From Suilimivivens sp964571145 (GTDB lineage: Bacteria > Bacillota > Clostridia > Lachnospirales > Lachnospiraceae): 27,828 bases of DNA. Shown one piece after another: positions 1 through 8,017 of the stretch. The translations under genes and the position numbers were made by a program. Below the pieces are notes generated by a model. It did no database searches. It saw only the letters and a program-made list of their open reading frames with translations, and had not been told where the DNA came from. Location: the NCBI GenBank assembly GCA_964571145.1, contig CAZNAP010000025.1:1-27828 (forward strand), written 5' to 3'. Within the stretch, counting starts at the first letter, position 1, and each line of letters starts with the position of its first letter.

Positions 1-51
1 TAAAAACGGAAACCAACTTGAAATAAACAACAATAGTTTACCTCCGGGCAT
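1..51 (-). CDS. Start of a probable family 4-type glycosyltransferase (partial)
   Basis: Only the first 17 codons are inside the window; the frame runs off the left edge without a stop. The peptide reads MPGGKLLLFISSWFPFL. A basic residue, a run of hydrophobic residues and then SSWFP is the usual first beta strand and donor-site loop of GT4-type glycosyltransferases. A GGAG lies about 7 bases before the ATG. A TTG seven codons in is preceded by a better GGAGG at 7 bases, so the true start could be there. The neighbour on the same strand is a polysaccharide-type flippase, which fits a surface-glycan role. The call rests on a short motif and remains tentative. Confidence 0.4.
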   Translation of the reverse strand, partial: MPGGKLLLFISSWFPFL

Positions 52-67
52 ACTAATCTCCATTCCG

Positions 68-83
68 CGCGCCTTCGGGCGCG
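68..83. repeat. GC-rich hairpin with TTCG loop
   Basis: Six perfect G-C pairs (68-73 with 78-83) enclose TTCG on the plus strand, the very stable C(UUCG)G tetraloop form. On the minus strand the loop reads CGAA. It lies just upstream of the partial glycosyltransferase start and would be in that gene's leader if transcribed from the minus strand. A second hairpin follows at 98-116, with a 7-bp stem and a 5-base loop. Confidence 0.5.
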
Positions 84-105
84 GCACAAATAGTAATGAA
101 AGTGG

Positions 106-134
106 TTCACACTTTCTGGTTTTCGTGTTACAAT
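106..134 (+). promoter_or_regulatory. Plus-strand promoter with extended -10
   Basis: TTCACA (106-111), a spacer of exactly 17 bases, and TACAAT (129-134) preceded by TGT, which gives the extended TGn -10 form. Each hexamer matches the vegetative consensus at 5 of 6 positions. No plus-strand protein gene lies downstream. The predicted start near 141 is followed about 100 bases later by a terminator, which suggests a small RNA. Confidence 0.5.
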
Positions 135-140
135 ACAATT

Positions 141-265
141 AATTCTAAGGCATCCCGGCATCATTATCAGATGCACCCACCCGTTTGTTATTGATGTGCA
201 GGTGCGCCTCGTTTTACCAAGGTGGGAATACTCTTAAAATGGTTCACTAGGTGAACCTTCTTTTT
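141..265 (+). ncRNA. Candidate small structured RNA, family not recognised
   Basis: The segment lies between a good plus-strand promoter (106-134) and a terminator (241-265) and has no sensible ORF. It can form a GCATC/GATGC hairpin with a 7-base loop and a CCCACC/GGTGGG helix closing over roughly 40 bases; GCACC and GGTGC could pair as an alternative. I checked it by eye against the signatures of tmRNA, RNase P, SRP RNA, 6S, T-box and common riboswitches and found no match. It converges on the flippase gene, so it could act on that mRNA's 3' end or in trans. The ends are inferred from promoter spacing and the T-tract. Confidence 0.4.
241..265 (+). terminator. Intrinsic terminator, plus strand
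   Basis: GGTTCAC and GTGAACC form a perfect 7-bp stem around a 3-base loop, followed by TTCTTTTT. A second hairpin at 271-290 (TAAACCA/TGGTTTA), followed by a T-rich run, may act as a backup. On the minus strand neither stem has a T-tract, so both are oriented for plus-strand transcription converging on the flippase gene. Confidence 0.55.
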
Positions 266-307
266 GTGTCTAAACCACGTTTTTGGTTTAATTTACTTTC
301 TTTCACA

Positions 308-1888
308 CTACATCTCTTCTTCTGTAAACCCTCTTCCTATTACTAAGAAAATGAGATAACAGATTACTGCTACCACCAGACCTATAATTAACGCAATCAT
401 ACTTCCTAACAGGGAATAAAATACCTTATTCAGTAATGCTGCAATGACTCCTGAAACAGCCGATGCAATGATTGTTATGGCAAAACACCTAAACCATTCC
501 TGTCTGTATTGCAACATACTACTTAACATCCAAAAGCTAATCATCGCCATACCTGCAAAGAACACAATATTTCCAATGACCAACGATTTGATACCTAGAT
601 TCGTATTAATTAGTAAAATGCAGGTTATGACTATTTTTACGACAAATGCAATCCCGCTAATCAGTAAAACTGCTTTTACTCTCTTTATTTTTTGAATCAT
701 CTCCATGAATACTGCACTAAATGACATCAAAATAATTAGGATACTCCCCAGTTGTATCCATGTTGCTGTCTCTTGATTGTTGCCCTTCCAAATGATATTA
801 AGGATATTTTCTGCAAAAACAGCCGTAAAAATCGCGACAGGACAAGCAACCACTGCACATTGATGTATTAGAATACCCAGTTTTTCTCTGGCTACTCTGT
901 AATCTTCTCTCTCGAACAATGCCATTATTTTACAAATTGATGAAATAAACAATAATAAAATCAGTAAACTTGGAATCCCAATCAGTACTAAATATTTACC
1001 GTAATAGATGCCCCATAACAGATCCATGTTTTCAATATTCTTTTGAAACCTGAAAAATAACTGCTGATCCAATAACGGTTGTCCACTACAGAGCAGCCAG
1101 AAAAGTGAATGAAAAATACCGGTTCCCGTAATCATATAGAGTATATGCGTGCGAGAATCCAGATTTCTGACATTTTCATGATTCCGCTGTCTTTTGGACT
1201 CTCTACTAAATACCACAAACAATATCAGCATATGCAAAAAACAGAGTACCGAAGCAATCAATATACCTATAGAAGCTCCCATAGCACCATAAGCTGCCGT
1301 ATGATTTGCGTTTTGCAGAAGTGCTGCTACCTTTTGTCCATAATCTTTCATGATTGCAGCTCCAAGTAAGCCTCCAACCACATAGATAATTGTATGAATG
1401 ATTTTCGAATGCATGGACGGTATCTGAGAACCATTTCCTTGAAAATATCCTCTGAATACGCCTGTTTCAATAGTGAAAAAAAGTGCCGGAGCCATCATTC
1501 TGACAGATAATCCTGCAAGTGGAAGTTTGACAATCTGAGCAGATATAGCAGAACCACCAATTCCCAAAATCGCCATAAACAGCAAGCCAATCACAGCGCC
1601 AATAAAAAGAGCTTCTCGAAGAACCATTTGTGCACTTTTATACTGTTCTCTTCTAATACGATACCTAATTAAGACAGTTACTGCTTCGGATAACCCAAAA
1701 GAAACCATACCCGCTAAAATCATACATAATTCATTAGCCACACTGAAATAAGCATTGCCATTGTCGCCAATAAACAACCCAAGCGGTATGCGAAATGCTA
1801 ACATAACAATATAGGTTAGAATTAGTATAAATGCAAATGAGTCTTTTCTTGATGAAGTTGTTCTTCCTGTATTTTCCTTTTTCATCAT
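308..1888 (-). CDS. Oligosaccharide/lipid II-type flippase (MOP superfamily)
   Basis: A 526-residue, highly hydrophobic protein with many predicted membrane helices, matching the size and pattern of polysaccharide/MurJ-type flippases of the multidrug/oligosaccharidyl-lipid/polysaccharide (MOP) exporter superfamily. Such proteins move lipid-linked sugar carriers across the cytoplasmic membrane. The N terminus is short, basic and cytoplasmic. Helix-breaking Gly/Pro patterns, a MAPALFF segment and a GYFQGNG loop are typical of the family. The start is chosen because AGGAG lies 6 bases before the first of two ATGs. It follows ybeY by 19 bases and precedes a probable glycosyltransferase, so it may link to surface-glycan synthesis. 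I cannot tell a cell-wall flippase from a capsule or spore-coat flippase by eye. Confidence 0.75.
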   Translation of the reverse strand: MMKKENTGRTTSSRKDSFAFILILTYIVMLAFRIPLGLFIGDNGNAYFSVANELCMILAGMVSFGLSEAVTVLIRYRIRREQYKSAQMVLREALFIGAVIGLLFMAILGIGGSAISAQIVKLPLAGLSVRMMAPALFFTIETGVFRGYFQGNGSQIPSMHSKIIHTIIYVVGGLLGAAIMKDYGQKVAALLQNANHTAAYGAMGASIGILIASVLCFLHMLILFVVFSRESKRQRNHENVRNLDSRTHILYMITGTGIFHSLFWLLCSGQPLLDQQLFFRFQKNIENMDLLWGIYYGKYLVLIGIPSLLILLLFISSICKIMALFEREDYRVAREKLGILIHQCAVVACPVAIFTAVFAENILNIIWKGNNQETATWIQLGSILIILMSFSAVFMEMIQKIKRVKAVLLISGIAFVVKIVITCILLINTNLGIKSLVIGNIVFFAGMAMISFWMLSSMLQYRQEWFRCFAITIIASAVSGVIAALLNKVFYSLLGSMIALIIGLVVAVICYLIFLVIGRGFTEEEM

Positions 1889-1907
1889 TGGTTCTCCTGG
1901 CGGTTCT

Positions 1908-2411
1908 TCAGCTATCTCTTGTAATTCCCAATAAATTCATCACGTTTTCCTGTTTCATTTCCATTTGACGTGCTTCTTCTGCATTCATATGATCATATCC
2001 GCACAAATGAAGCATACTGTGTGCAATTAAAAAGGCAAATTCTCTCTTTTCCGAATGTCCATAGCTTAATGCCTGTTCCTTGACTTTCATTTCAGAAATA
2101 ATGATATCTCCCAAGAGCAATTCATTGCTTTCCGGATCAAAATATTCTGCCTCTTCATCTTCTACTATGCTGAAATCCGCTTCCTGTTCATAGTCAATCA
2201 TAGGAAAAGACAGTACGTCCGTAGGCGCATCAATGTTTCGGTATTGTCTGTTAAATTCATTGATTCCTTCATTATCGGTAATCAATAAATTCACTTGTGC
2301 TTCATAAGGGCATTTTTCAACTTCCAATACTGTCCGCATCACAGATTCTGCTGTTTCTTGTATATCGAAATCGAACTGTGCATTTATTTCATTTTCAACG
2401 TAAAAAGTCAT
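1908..2411 (-). CDS. ybeY: Endoribonuclease YbeY
   Basis: YbeY is a single-strand-specific, zinc-dependent endoribonuclease involved in 16S rRNA 3'-end maturation and ribosome quality control. The signature H-x3-H-x5-H is present near the C terminus (HSMLHLCGYDH, His131, His135, His141), and the family motif TDVLSFP lies near residue 65. The length of 167 residues is normal. The start overlaps the 3' end of the upstream 7TM-HD gene by 17 bases. A GGAGG lies 12 bases before the ATG, which is long, so translational coupling is likely. phoH, a 7TM-HD gene and ybeY in this order is a conserved Firmicutes cluster. Confidence 0.95.
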   Translation of the reverse strand: MTFYVENEINAQFDFDIQETAESVMRTVLEVEKCPYEAQVNLLITDNEGINEFNRQYRNIDAPTDVLSFPMIDYEQEADFSIVEDEEAEYFDPESNELLLGDIIISEMKVKEQALSYGHSEKREFAFLIAHSMLHLCGYDHMNAEEARQMEMKQENVMNLLGITRDS

Positions 2412-3603
2412 AATAGAGCTTTTCCTCCACTAAAATCTTCTTCATTTCCTGTATTTCACAATAGGAAATATTGCTTTTATCGATAATTCCACTCTCTACT
2501 TTTTTCTTAAAAATGGCACCTATTAACTGAGGATAATCCAACTTGACTTCTGGATCTTTTGAAAACAAGTAGGAAATAGATGAGATAATGGTATCGGAAA
2601 AAAGTAATACTACTGTTTCTTTAGAAATAATTCGTTGTTTCTTATCTATGTATTCCATAAGGATTCTTTGAACATCCATCGGAAAATCATTTTCCTGTAA
2701 AATCGTCTGTACATTTTCCCAATTATTTTCGCCTTTTAAAATACCGATTTTATGGTAGTATCCACATGCTTTTACCAGTGAATCATCTAATTTAAGCTTT
2801 TTAGTAATTCGATCGCACAAATATGCAGTATGTACAGCATGATAATACTCATTCTTAGACATTGCCTTCAGCTCTACCAAAAGGGGACATTCTGGGTCAT
2901 TGATGTCCATATATAAATCTCTTTTTTTATAGATAATAGAGACACTAAATACTTTTAAAATAATCAGTAATAAAATCAAACTCACGAAAATATTTACGAT
3001 TGGGACAATGAACATTTTTAGGGTTAACGTTTCATTGATAAACAGTACTTCTTGAATCGACAGACACAATAATAATGTGAGTAACGAAATTAACAAGGGA
3101 CACCATACTTTAAAAGCTTCATTGATATAAGAGAAAACTACAATACCAATTAATCCGCTTATAAAATACAAAAAGAAGCTGTAAGTGTCACCTTTTTGCA
3201 AAAGAATGGTCAACATTAATAAAACAGAACCTGAAGATAGTGCAATCATTCGATTAGAAAATAGCATAAGCCCGATGAAAATACACAGATATGGCCAACC
3301 GGATTTTGGAAGTAACGGAAATAATACACTTCCGCCCAATGATATTAAATAGAATAGAGAAACCCTCCATAAATGTTTTCCATTATCAAATAAAAAACTT
3401 TCTTCTTCAATACTTTGTTCAATAGTAAATAAAACACCGCTAAATCCAATGCCCATCAATATTGTTATTCCAATTATTTCAATGCTTGTCTTGCCATATA
3501 AATAAGATGCTGCAATACTGGTTCCGATTGTAAGAATAAACAGGAAAGCTTCATGAACTGTATTTAAAACTCTTATTTTTTTGCTGTTGTCATTTTTTTC
3601 CAT
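2395..3603 (-). CDS. Short 7TM-HD (PgpH-like) membrane protein with degenerate HD site
   Basis: In position and sequence this is the counterpart of PgpH/YqfF, the c-di-AMP phosphodiesterase between phoH and ybeY. Residues 15-225 hold about seven membrane helices, followed by INDPECPLL, the family linker into the HD domain. At 402 residues it is far shorter than usual (about 700), because the N-terminal extracellular domain is missing. The catalytic HD pair reads HK (YYHKIGI, His284-Lys285), and the later His-His is replaced by Tyr-Ile near 318. Metal-dependent hydrolysis is therefore unlikely, and a c-di-AMP-binding or scaffold role is only a guess. The start at 3603 is chosen over an upstream ATG (3705) that lies deep in phoH. 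The 14-base overlap with phoH suggests coupling. Confidence 0.8.
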   Translation of the reverse strand: MEKNDNSKKIRVLNTVHEAFLFILTIGTSIAASYLYGKTSIEIIGITILMGIGFSGVLFTIEQSIEEESFLFDNGKHLWRVSLFYLISLGGSVLFPLLPKSGWPYLCIFIGLMLFSNRMIALSSGSVLLMLTILLQKGDTYSFFLYFISGLIGIVVFSYINEAFKVWCPLLISLLTLLLCLSIQEVLFINETLTLKMFIVPIVNIFVSLILLLIILKVFSVSIIYKKRDLYMDINDPECPLLVELKAMSKNEYYHAVHTAYLCDRITKKLKLDDSLVKACGYYHKIGILKGENNWENVQTILQENDFPMDVQRILMEYIDKKQRIISKETVVLLFSDTIISSISYLFSKDPEVKLDYPQLIGAIFKKKVESGIIDKSNISYCEIQEMKKILVEEKLYYDFLR

Positions 3604-4597
3604 AAACCGTATTCCCGTTTTTCCTCTTTTTTGTACTATTTTCTTTTGTTTCAAAACTTTCATATGCTTTGACAATTTTTTGCACAAGCGGATGACGTAC
3701 CACATCTTTGCTTGTCATTTTGCAGAACGTAATGCCTTCAATATTGTGAAGCACACGAATTGCTACATCCAAACCGGATTGTATGCCCGGTGCTAAATCC
3801 TTTTGAGAGGTATCACCTGTAACAATTACCTTGGAGCCAAATCCTATTCTTGTTAAAAACATCTTCATTTGAGCCGGCGTTGTATTTTGTGCTTCATCCA
3901 GAATAATATAGGCATTATCCAACGTACGGCCTCTCATATAAGCTAATGGAGCAACTTCTATTAAACCCTTTTCCATATTTTTCATGAAGGTTTCGGCACC
4001 CATAATCTGGTACAGTGCATCGTATAATGGTCGTAAATAAGGATCTACTTTGCTTTGTAAATCACCTGGCAGGAATCCTAATTTCTCGCCTGCTTCAATT
4101 GCCGGTCTTGTTAAAATAATTCTTTCAACTTCTTGATTTTTAAATGCAGTGATTGCCATGGCCATAGCCAAATAGGTCTTGCCTGTTCCGGCAGGTCCGA
4201 GTCCAAACACCAACATATTTTTGCGTATTGCATCCACATACTGTTTTTGCCCAAGGGTTTTGGGTTTAACAGGCTTTCCTGTTATTGTATGGCATATACA
4301 ATCTTTATCTATTTCCAGTAATACATCTTCTTGTTCATCCATATTCATAGCGATTGCGTAATCCACATTTTGTTCCTGAATTACATTTCCTCTCTTACTT
4401 AATTCTGTCAGTTCCTTAATAATCGCTTTTGCCCGCTTAACAGCAGCAGCTGTTCCGCTTATTTTAACCTCTCCATTTCGATCAACAATGGATACCTTTA
4501 ATTGTCTTTCAATATTCTTGATATTCTGATCAAACTGTCCAAACACATTTTGTTGAATATCGGAGGGTACTATCATTGAGTCAGAAAACACTTCCAT
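3590..4597 (-). CDS. phoH: PhoH-like ATPase (YbeZ)
   Basis: A cytoplasmic P-loop ATPase of the PhoH family, thought to act with YbeY in RNA metabolism. Walker A is GPAGTGKT (134-141) and Walker B is ILDEAQN (Asp234-Glu235). A KH-like N-terminal region (about 25-70) with IVDRNGEVKISG precedes the ATPase core, as in the long PhoH form. The length of 335 residues is normal. GAGG lies 6 bases before the ATG. It starts 8 bases after the broken yqfD and overlaps the next gene by 14 bases, so it is probably co-transcribed with yqfC and must be expressed in growth despite the damage upstream. Confidence 0.95.
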   Translation of the reverse strand: MEVFSDSMIVPSDIQQNVFGQFDQNIKNIERQLKVSIVDRNGEVKISGTAAAVKRAKAIIKELTELSKRGNVIQEQNVDYAIAMNMDEQEDVLLEIDKDCICHTITGKPVKPKTLGQKQYVDAIRKNMLVFGLGPAGTGKTYLAMAMAITAFKNQEVERIILTRPAIEAGEKLGFLPGDLQSKVDPYLRPLYDALYQIMGAETFMKNMEKGLIEVAPLAYMRGRTLDNAYIILDEAQNTTPAQMKMFLTRIGFGSKVIVTGDTSQKDLAPGIQSGLDVAIRVLHNIEGITFCKMTSKDVVRHPLVQKIVKAYESFETKENSTKKRKNGNTVYGKK

Positions 4598-4605
4598 GCG
4601 TTACC

Positions 4606-5850
4606 TCATATGCCTTCATTTATTGCTTCCGGAATCGGTTCTTGTATTTGCTCTAATTGAGTCTTTTTTAAGGTTCCGGTTTTCTCAATTGTCAAAAAAT
4701 CGACTTTCATTTTCCATACTTTCGCAGTCTTATTTATTGTAACATTTTTTTCTATAATTTGTACCCCTTTTTCCTCTAAAGTTTGTATAAATTTTGTTAT
4801 TTTATTTTCAAAAAGTTCCTTGGCTTCTTCTTTACTGTAAACTTGTTCATTTAGCAAATATTCTTTTCTCTCATTATGTCCAAAACAAATCGGTAAATAG
4901 AGATTTCCAAAAAGTTTTACTTGTGTTATTTCTTCTGTTTCATCATAGAGTGCAAAAGAATTGGAAAAGTATGGAATCATTAGTTTGTTTGTTCCAATCA
5001 TCATAAAATATCGATTCTTTTCCTGACCAGTGTATTCCTTTTTCTCATATTTTTCATTGATACTTGCATTTAAAGTATAAATACTTTGTAACGTAATATC
5101 TGCATCGGCTATGCAAAAATTATAGTGTTTGACCGTACTGTCATCATTAAAAATCGGTTAACCGCCCTCTACCAAAACATCGCCTTTATGAACCACATCA
5201 CCGGCCTTGACCTTTGGTACCCCGGTTCGTGTGACGATGCTAATTACAACGCCTTCTTTGGGGGCTACTAAATCCATTCCTTCTTGCACTTCTTGATTAT
5301 CTTGCTTTAAATCCAATAAATCATTTTCTTTGACTTGTACAACCAATTTTGTACCGTCTATTCTTAATGATGTCCAAGTAACCATTGGAAAATGTGTACG
5401 AATTTCCTTTTCAAGACTTTCAATATCTACTGTTTTCTTCTTTATTCCCGCTTTGATTTTATTATCTGCTAAAAAATCTTGAAATAAATCAGTTGTTATA
5501 TAATAATTTCCCATAATATCTATTGACCAGATATGGCCGGACATCCATATCCAGAACAGAAAGCTTCCCAGTAATCCGACCATAAATATTTTTCTTTTTT
5601 TAATTCTGACCATTAGAAAAGGTAGTCCATAACGTTTTGTTATGACTACCCTTGTACCAGTTTTTCTAACAATTGGCCTTAATTTATAAAATCCTTTTAA
5701 GCTTATATTCATGAGATAATACTCATTATAGTTTTCGATTTTCCACAAGAAAATATGATGATTACTGCATAAATTCATAAATCACTCTGGCGAAAAACCG
5801 GATACCTTAATGGTTAAGTACCCTCGTATAAATCGAATCAGAAATAACAT
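4606..5850 (-). pseudogene. yqfD: Sporulation gene yqfD, interrupted by two in-frame stop codons
   Basis: One frame from ATG at 5850 (GAGGTG close upstream) to the stop at 4606 spans 415 codons, close to the usual YqfD length (about 400). It carries TGA at codon 23 (5784-5782) and TAA at codon 231 (5160-5158). Family sequence reads through both: YLTIKVSGFSPE*FMNLCSN at the first, GDVLVEGG*PIFNDD at the second. The first fits CGA or AGA changed to TGA. A membrane helix lies near codons 90-110. The two remnants would be a 206-residue N-terminal piece from ATG 5778 and a 132-residue C-terminal piece from ATG 5004; neither is likely to function alone. In Bacillus subtilis, yqfD is a mother-cell sporulation gene. 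Confidence 0.85.
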
Positions 5851-5877
5851 ATAGCACCTCACATAGTTAAATTAACG

Positions 5878-6186
5878 TCAAATGAAATATCTCACAGACT
5901 CAATTAATCCATTTATTTTCATATCTTCATTTGTATAGTAAACTATGTTTAGTCTTTTTCCATTTATCTCTATCTTTAAATTTTTCCCCTGTAATAATAT
6001 TGTTTGTGTAGAATACTCAATAATCCCTTTATAATTCTCAACAAAAGCATCCGTATTTCCTGTTATCGCAATAATGGAAGCACCAAGTACAGAATCCTTG
6101 GGTAATCTCATGGATTCAACTACCAGTTCCTTTTTTGATATGGCTTGATTTTGTTGTTTTGAATAATTCTTTACTTTATTTTTCAT
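5878..6186 (-). CDS. yqfC: Sporulation protein YqfC
   Basis: A small 102-residue protein with the YqfC core: LPKDSVLGASIIAITGN (residues about 28-44), then VENYKGIIEYS and a K-x-L-K-I strand pattern. YqfC is a short sporulation-associated protein encoded next to YqfD and belonging to the mother-cell regulon in B. subtilis; its biochemical role is not known. The reading frame is intact, but its partner yqfD, 27 bases downstream, is broken. No convincing Shine-Dalgarno site precedes the ATG at 6186. The conserved region begins around Met26, so the start could lie downstream of 6186. Confidence 0.8.
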   Translation of the reverse strand: MKNKVKNYSKQQNQAISKKELVVESMRLPKDSVLGASIIAITGNTDAFVENYKGIIEYSTQTILLQGKNLKIEINGKRLNIVYYTNEDMKINGLIESVRYFI

Positions 6187-6191
6187 ATTTA

Positions 6192-6220
6192 ACTATATGA
6201 AAAAAGAATACGCACTATAC
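6192..6220 (-). promoter_or_regulatory. Possible SigE-type (mother-cell) promoter of yqfC
   Basis: GTATA (6220-6216), 16 bases, then CATATAGT (6199-6192). This is close to the SigE pattern, GHATA(TT)-N14-CATACA-N-T, with correct spacing and one mismatch in the -10 core. The predicted start would fall at about 6185, on the yqfC ATG itself, so the transcript would be nearly leaderless. Since the stretch is AT-rich, chance is a real alternative. Confidence 0.3.
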
Positions 6221-7525
6221 CTATTTTACAATCCCGAAAATAATCGGTCTTGATTGTTCCGGTTGTTCTCCTATAACATACGCTTTCAATAACCGTTCAT
6301 AAGCCAACTCTAGTTTGCTCTCAACATTTGCATGAATAAAGGCCAGTGAATCGCCTTTTTGAACCTGATCTCCTACCTTTTTATTCAAGATAATACCAAC
6401 AGATAAATCGATCATACTTTCCTTCGTTTCTCTTCCACCACCCAGTATCAGAGAGCAAATTCCCGCTTCATCACATATGATTTTTTGAACATACCCATCT
6501 GTTGTCGCAATTACAGGTTTCACCAATTTAGCCTTTTGTAACAGCTCCGGATGATACACCATTTCTTTATTGCCGCCCTGCGCTTCTACGAATTCTGCCA
6601 ATTTATCTAATGCTGAGCCATCCTTAATAACACTTTCCAGCATTTCTTTTGCCTCTTTATTGGATTGTGCTTTGCCGCCGGCTATGAGCATTAACTCCCC
6701 AAGAGTCATGCATAATTCAGTGAAATCCTTAGGTCCGTTTCCTTTTAATGTTTCGATTGCTTCTTTTACTTCCAGTGCATTACCAATTGCATTGCCAAGT
6801 GGCTGATCCATATCTGAAATCACAGCCATTGTATTTCTGCCTGCATTTTGACCGATTCTAACCATCTCATGTGCCAATGCATAAGCATCTTTTTCTGCTT
6901 TCATAAAAGCACCACTACCGGTTTTAACATCCAATACAATTGCATCCGCTCCGGCTGCCAGTTTCTTACTCATAATAGAAGATGCAATTAAAGATAAGTT
7001 GTCCACTGTGGCAGTCACATCACGTAACGCGTATAACTTCTTATCTGCAGGAGCCAGCTCTGTGGTTTGCCCCATAATTGCAATTCCGATTTTGTTTACA
7101 TTGTCAATAAACTTATCTGTGGAAATTGCCGTTGAAAAGCCCTCAAAACTTTCCAGTTTATCAATTGTTCCTCCGGTATGCCCCAGTCCTCTTCCACTCA
7201 TCTTGGCAATTTTTACACCACAAGCTGCAACCATAGGTGTTAATGCAAGAGATGTTTTGTCTCCCACGCCACCGGTACTGTGTTTATCAACTTTAACGCC
7301 TTTAATACTGGACAAATCAAGCATTTCTCCACTATGTGCCATGGCCATAGTCAAATACAATGTTTCTTCTTCGTTCATTCCCTGAAAATAAATAGCCATC
7401 ATCATAGCCGAAACTTGATAATCAGGAATTATACCTTCGGTATATCCATTGATCATAAAGTCAATTTCTTCTTTTGATAGAGCATTGCCATTTCTCTTTT
7501 TAATAATCAGGTCATACATTCTCAT
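6221..7525 (-). CDS. pdp: Pyrimidine-nucleoside phosphorylase
   Basis: Catalyses phosphorolysis of uridine and thymidine or deoxyuridine to the base and (deoxy)ribose-1-phosphate in nucleoside salvage. The family signature KVDKHSTGGVGDKTSL lies at about residues 79-94, followed by MSGRGLGHTGGTIDKLES, the phosphate- and base-binding region. The C-terminal domain has the DGYVQKI and GGGRETKES pattern. The length of 434 residues is exactly that of family members such as B. subtilis Pdp. The first ATG is used because AAGGAG lies 8 bases upstream; a second ATG two codons later is less well placed. It follows rlmH by 12 bases, so it is probably transcribed with it. Confidence 0.95.
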   Translation of the reverse strand: MRMYDLIIKKRNGNALSKEEIDFMINGYTEGIIPDYQVSAMMMAIYFQGMNEEETLYLTMAMAHSGEMLDLSSIKGVKVDKHSTGGVGDKTSLALTPMVAACGVKIAKMSGRGLGHTGGTIDKLESFEGFSTAISTDKFIDNVNKIGIAIMGQTTELAPADKKLYALRDVTATVDNLSLIASSIMSKKLAAGADAIVLDVKTGSGAFMKAEKDAYALAHEMVRIGQNAGRNTMAVISDMDQPLGNAIGNALEVKEAIETLKGNGPKDFTELCMTLGELMLIAGGKAQSNKEAKEMLESVIKDGSALDKLAEFVEAQGGNKEMVYHPELLQKAKLVKPVIATTDGYVQKIICDEAGICSLILGGGRETKESMIDLSVGIILNKKVGDQVQKGDSLAFIHANVESKLELAYERLLKAYVIGEQPEQSRPIIFGIVK

Positions 7526-7537
7526 AAATTCTACTCC

Positions 7538-8017
7538 TTATTTATGATAGGGTTCACCCGAAACAATGCGATACCCACGATAAATTTGTTCCAGTAAAAT
7601 CACTCTCATTAATTGATGCGGAAAGGTCATATCGGAGAAGCTGAGTGCTCTATTAGAAATATTTGTTACACTCTTGTGCAGTCCCAAAGAGCCTCCAATA
7701 ATAAACTGAATATGACTTTTGCCTTGTATCCCCAATTGTTCAATTTCATGAGCAAATGCAGGCGAATCTAGTTTTCGTCCGTTTATTTCCAGCGTATAAA
7801 TAAATGCATCTTCTTTTACATGTTTTAAGATTCTTCCTGCTTCTTTTTCTTTGATTGAATCTTCAATTAATTCGCTGGCATGATCCGGGGTTTTCTCATC
7901 TTCCACTTGAATAATTTCCAAACGGCAATATCTGGATAACCTTTTCTCATATTCCGCGACTACACGCCGAAAATAATCTTCTTTAATTTTTCCTACCGCA
8001 ATAATTGTAATCTTCAT
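7538..8017 (-). CDS. rlmH: 23S rRNA (pseudouridine1915-N3)-methyltransferase RlmH
   Basis: SPOUT-family enzyme that methylates pseudouridine 1915 in helix 69 of 23S rRNA on the 70S ribosome, using S-adenosylmethionine. Diagnostic motifs are present: IGGSLGLHKSV (the trefoil-knot SAM site, about residues 107-117) and the C-terminal TFPHQLMRVILLEQIYRGYR, ending in SGEPYHK. The length of 159 residues is normal. The start codon overlaps the stop of the upstream zinc-ribbon gene (ATGA), indicating translational coupling. Confidence 0.97.
   Translation of the reverse strand: MKITIIAVGKIKEDYFRRVVAEYEKRLSRYCRLEIIQVEDEKTPDHASELIEDSIKEKEAGRILKHVKEDAFIYTLEINGRKLDSPAFAHEIEQLGIQGKSHIQFIIGGSLGLHKSVTNISNRALSFSDMTFPHQLMRVILLEQIYRGYRIVSGEPYHK

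Noticed and set aside
3604..3705. Upstream ATG extending the 7TM-HD protein by 34 residues
   Set aside because: The extension lies wholly inside phoH and is a basic peptide of a kind not seen in the family. The start at 3603 fits the domain boundary better.
4606..5850. Stop-codon readthrough or recoding in yqfD
   Set aside because: Two different stop codons occur, there is no visible selenocysteine-type or pyrrolysine-type element, and both codons act as ordinary stops in neighbouring genes. Decay is simpler.
6999..7385. Plus-strand ORF of 128 codons inside pdp
   Set aside because: It is a shadow of a strongly conserved enzyme gene on the other strand and has no recognisable domain or ribosome binding site. 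Other plus-strand ORFs inside genes were rejected on the same grounds.
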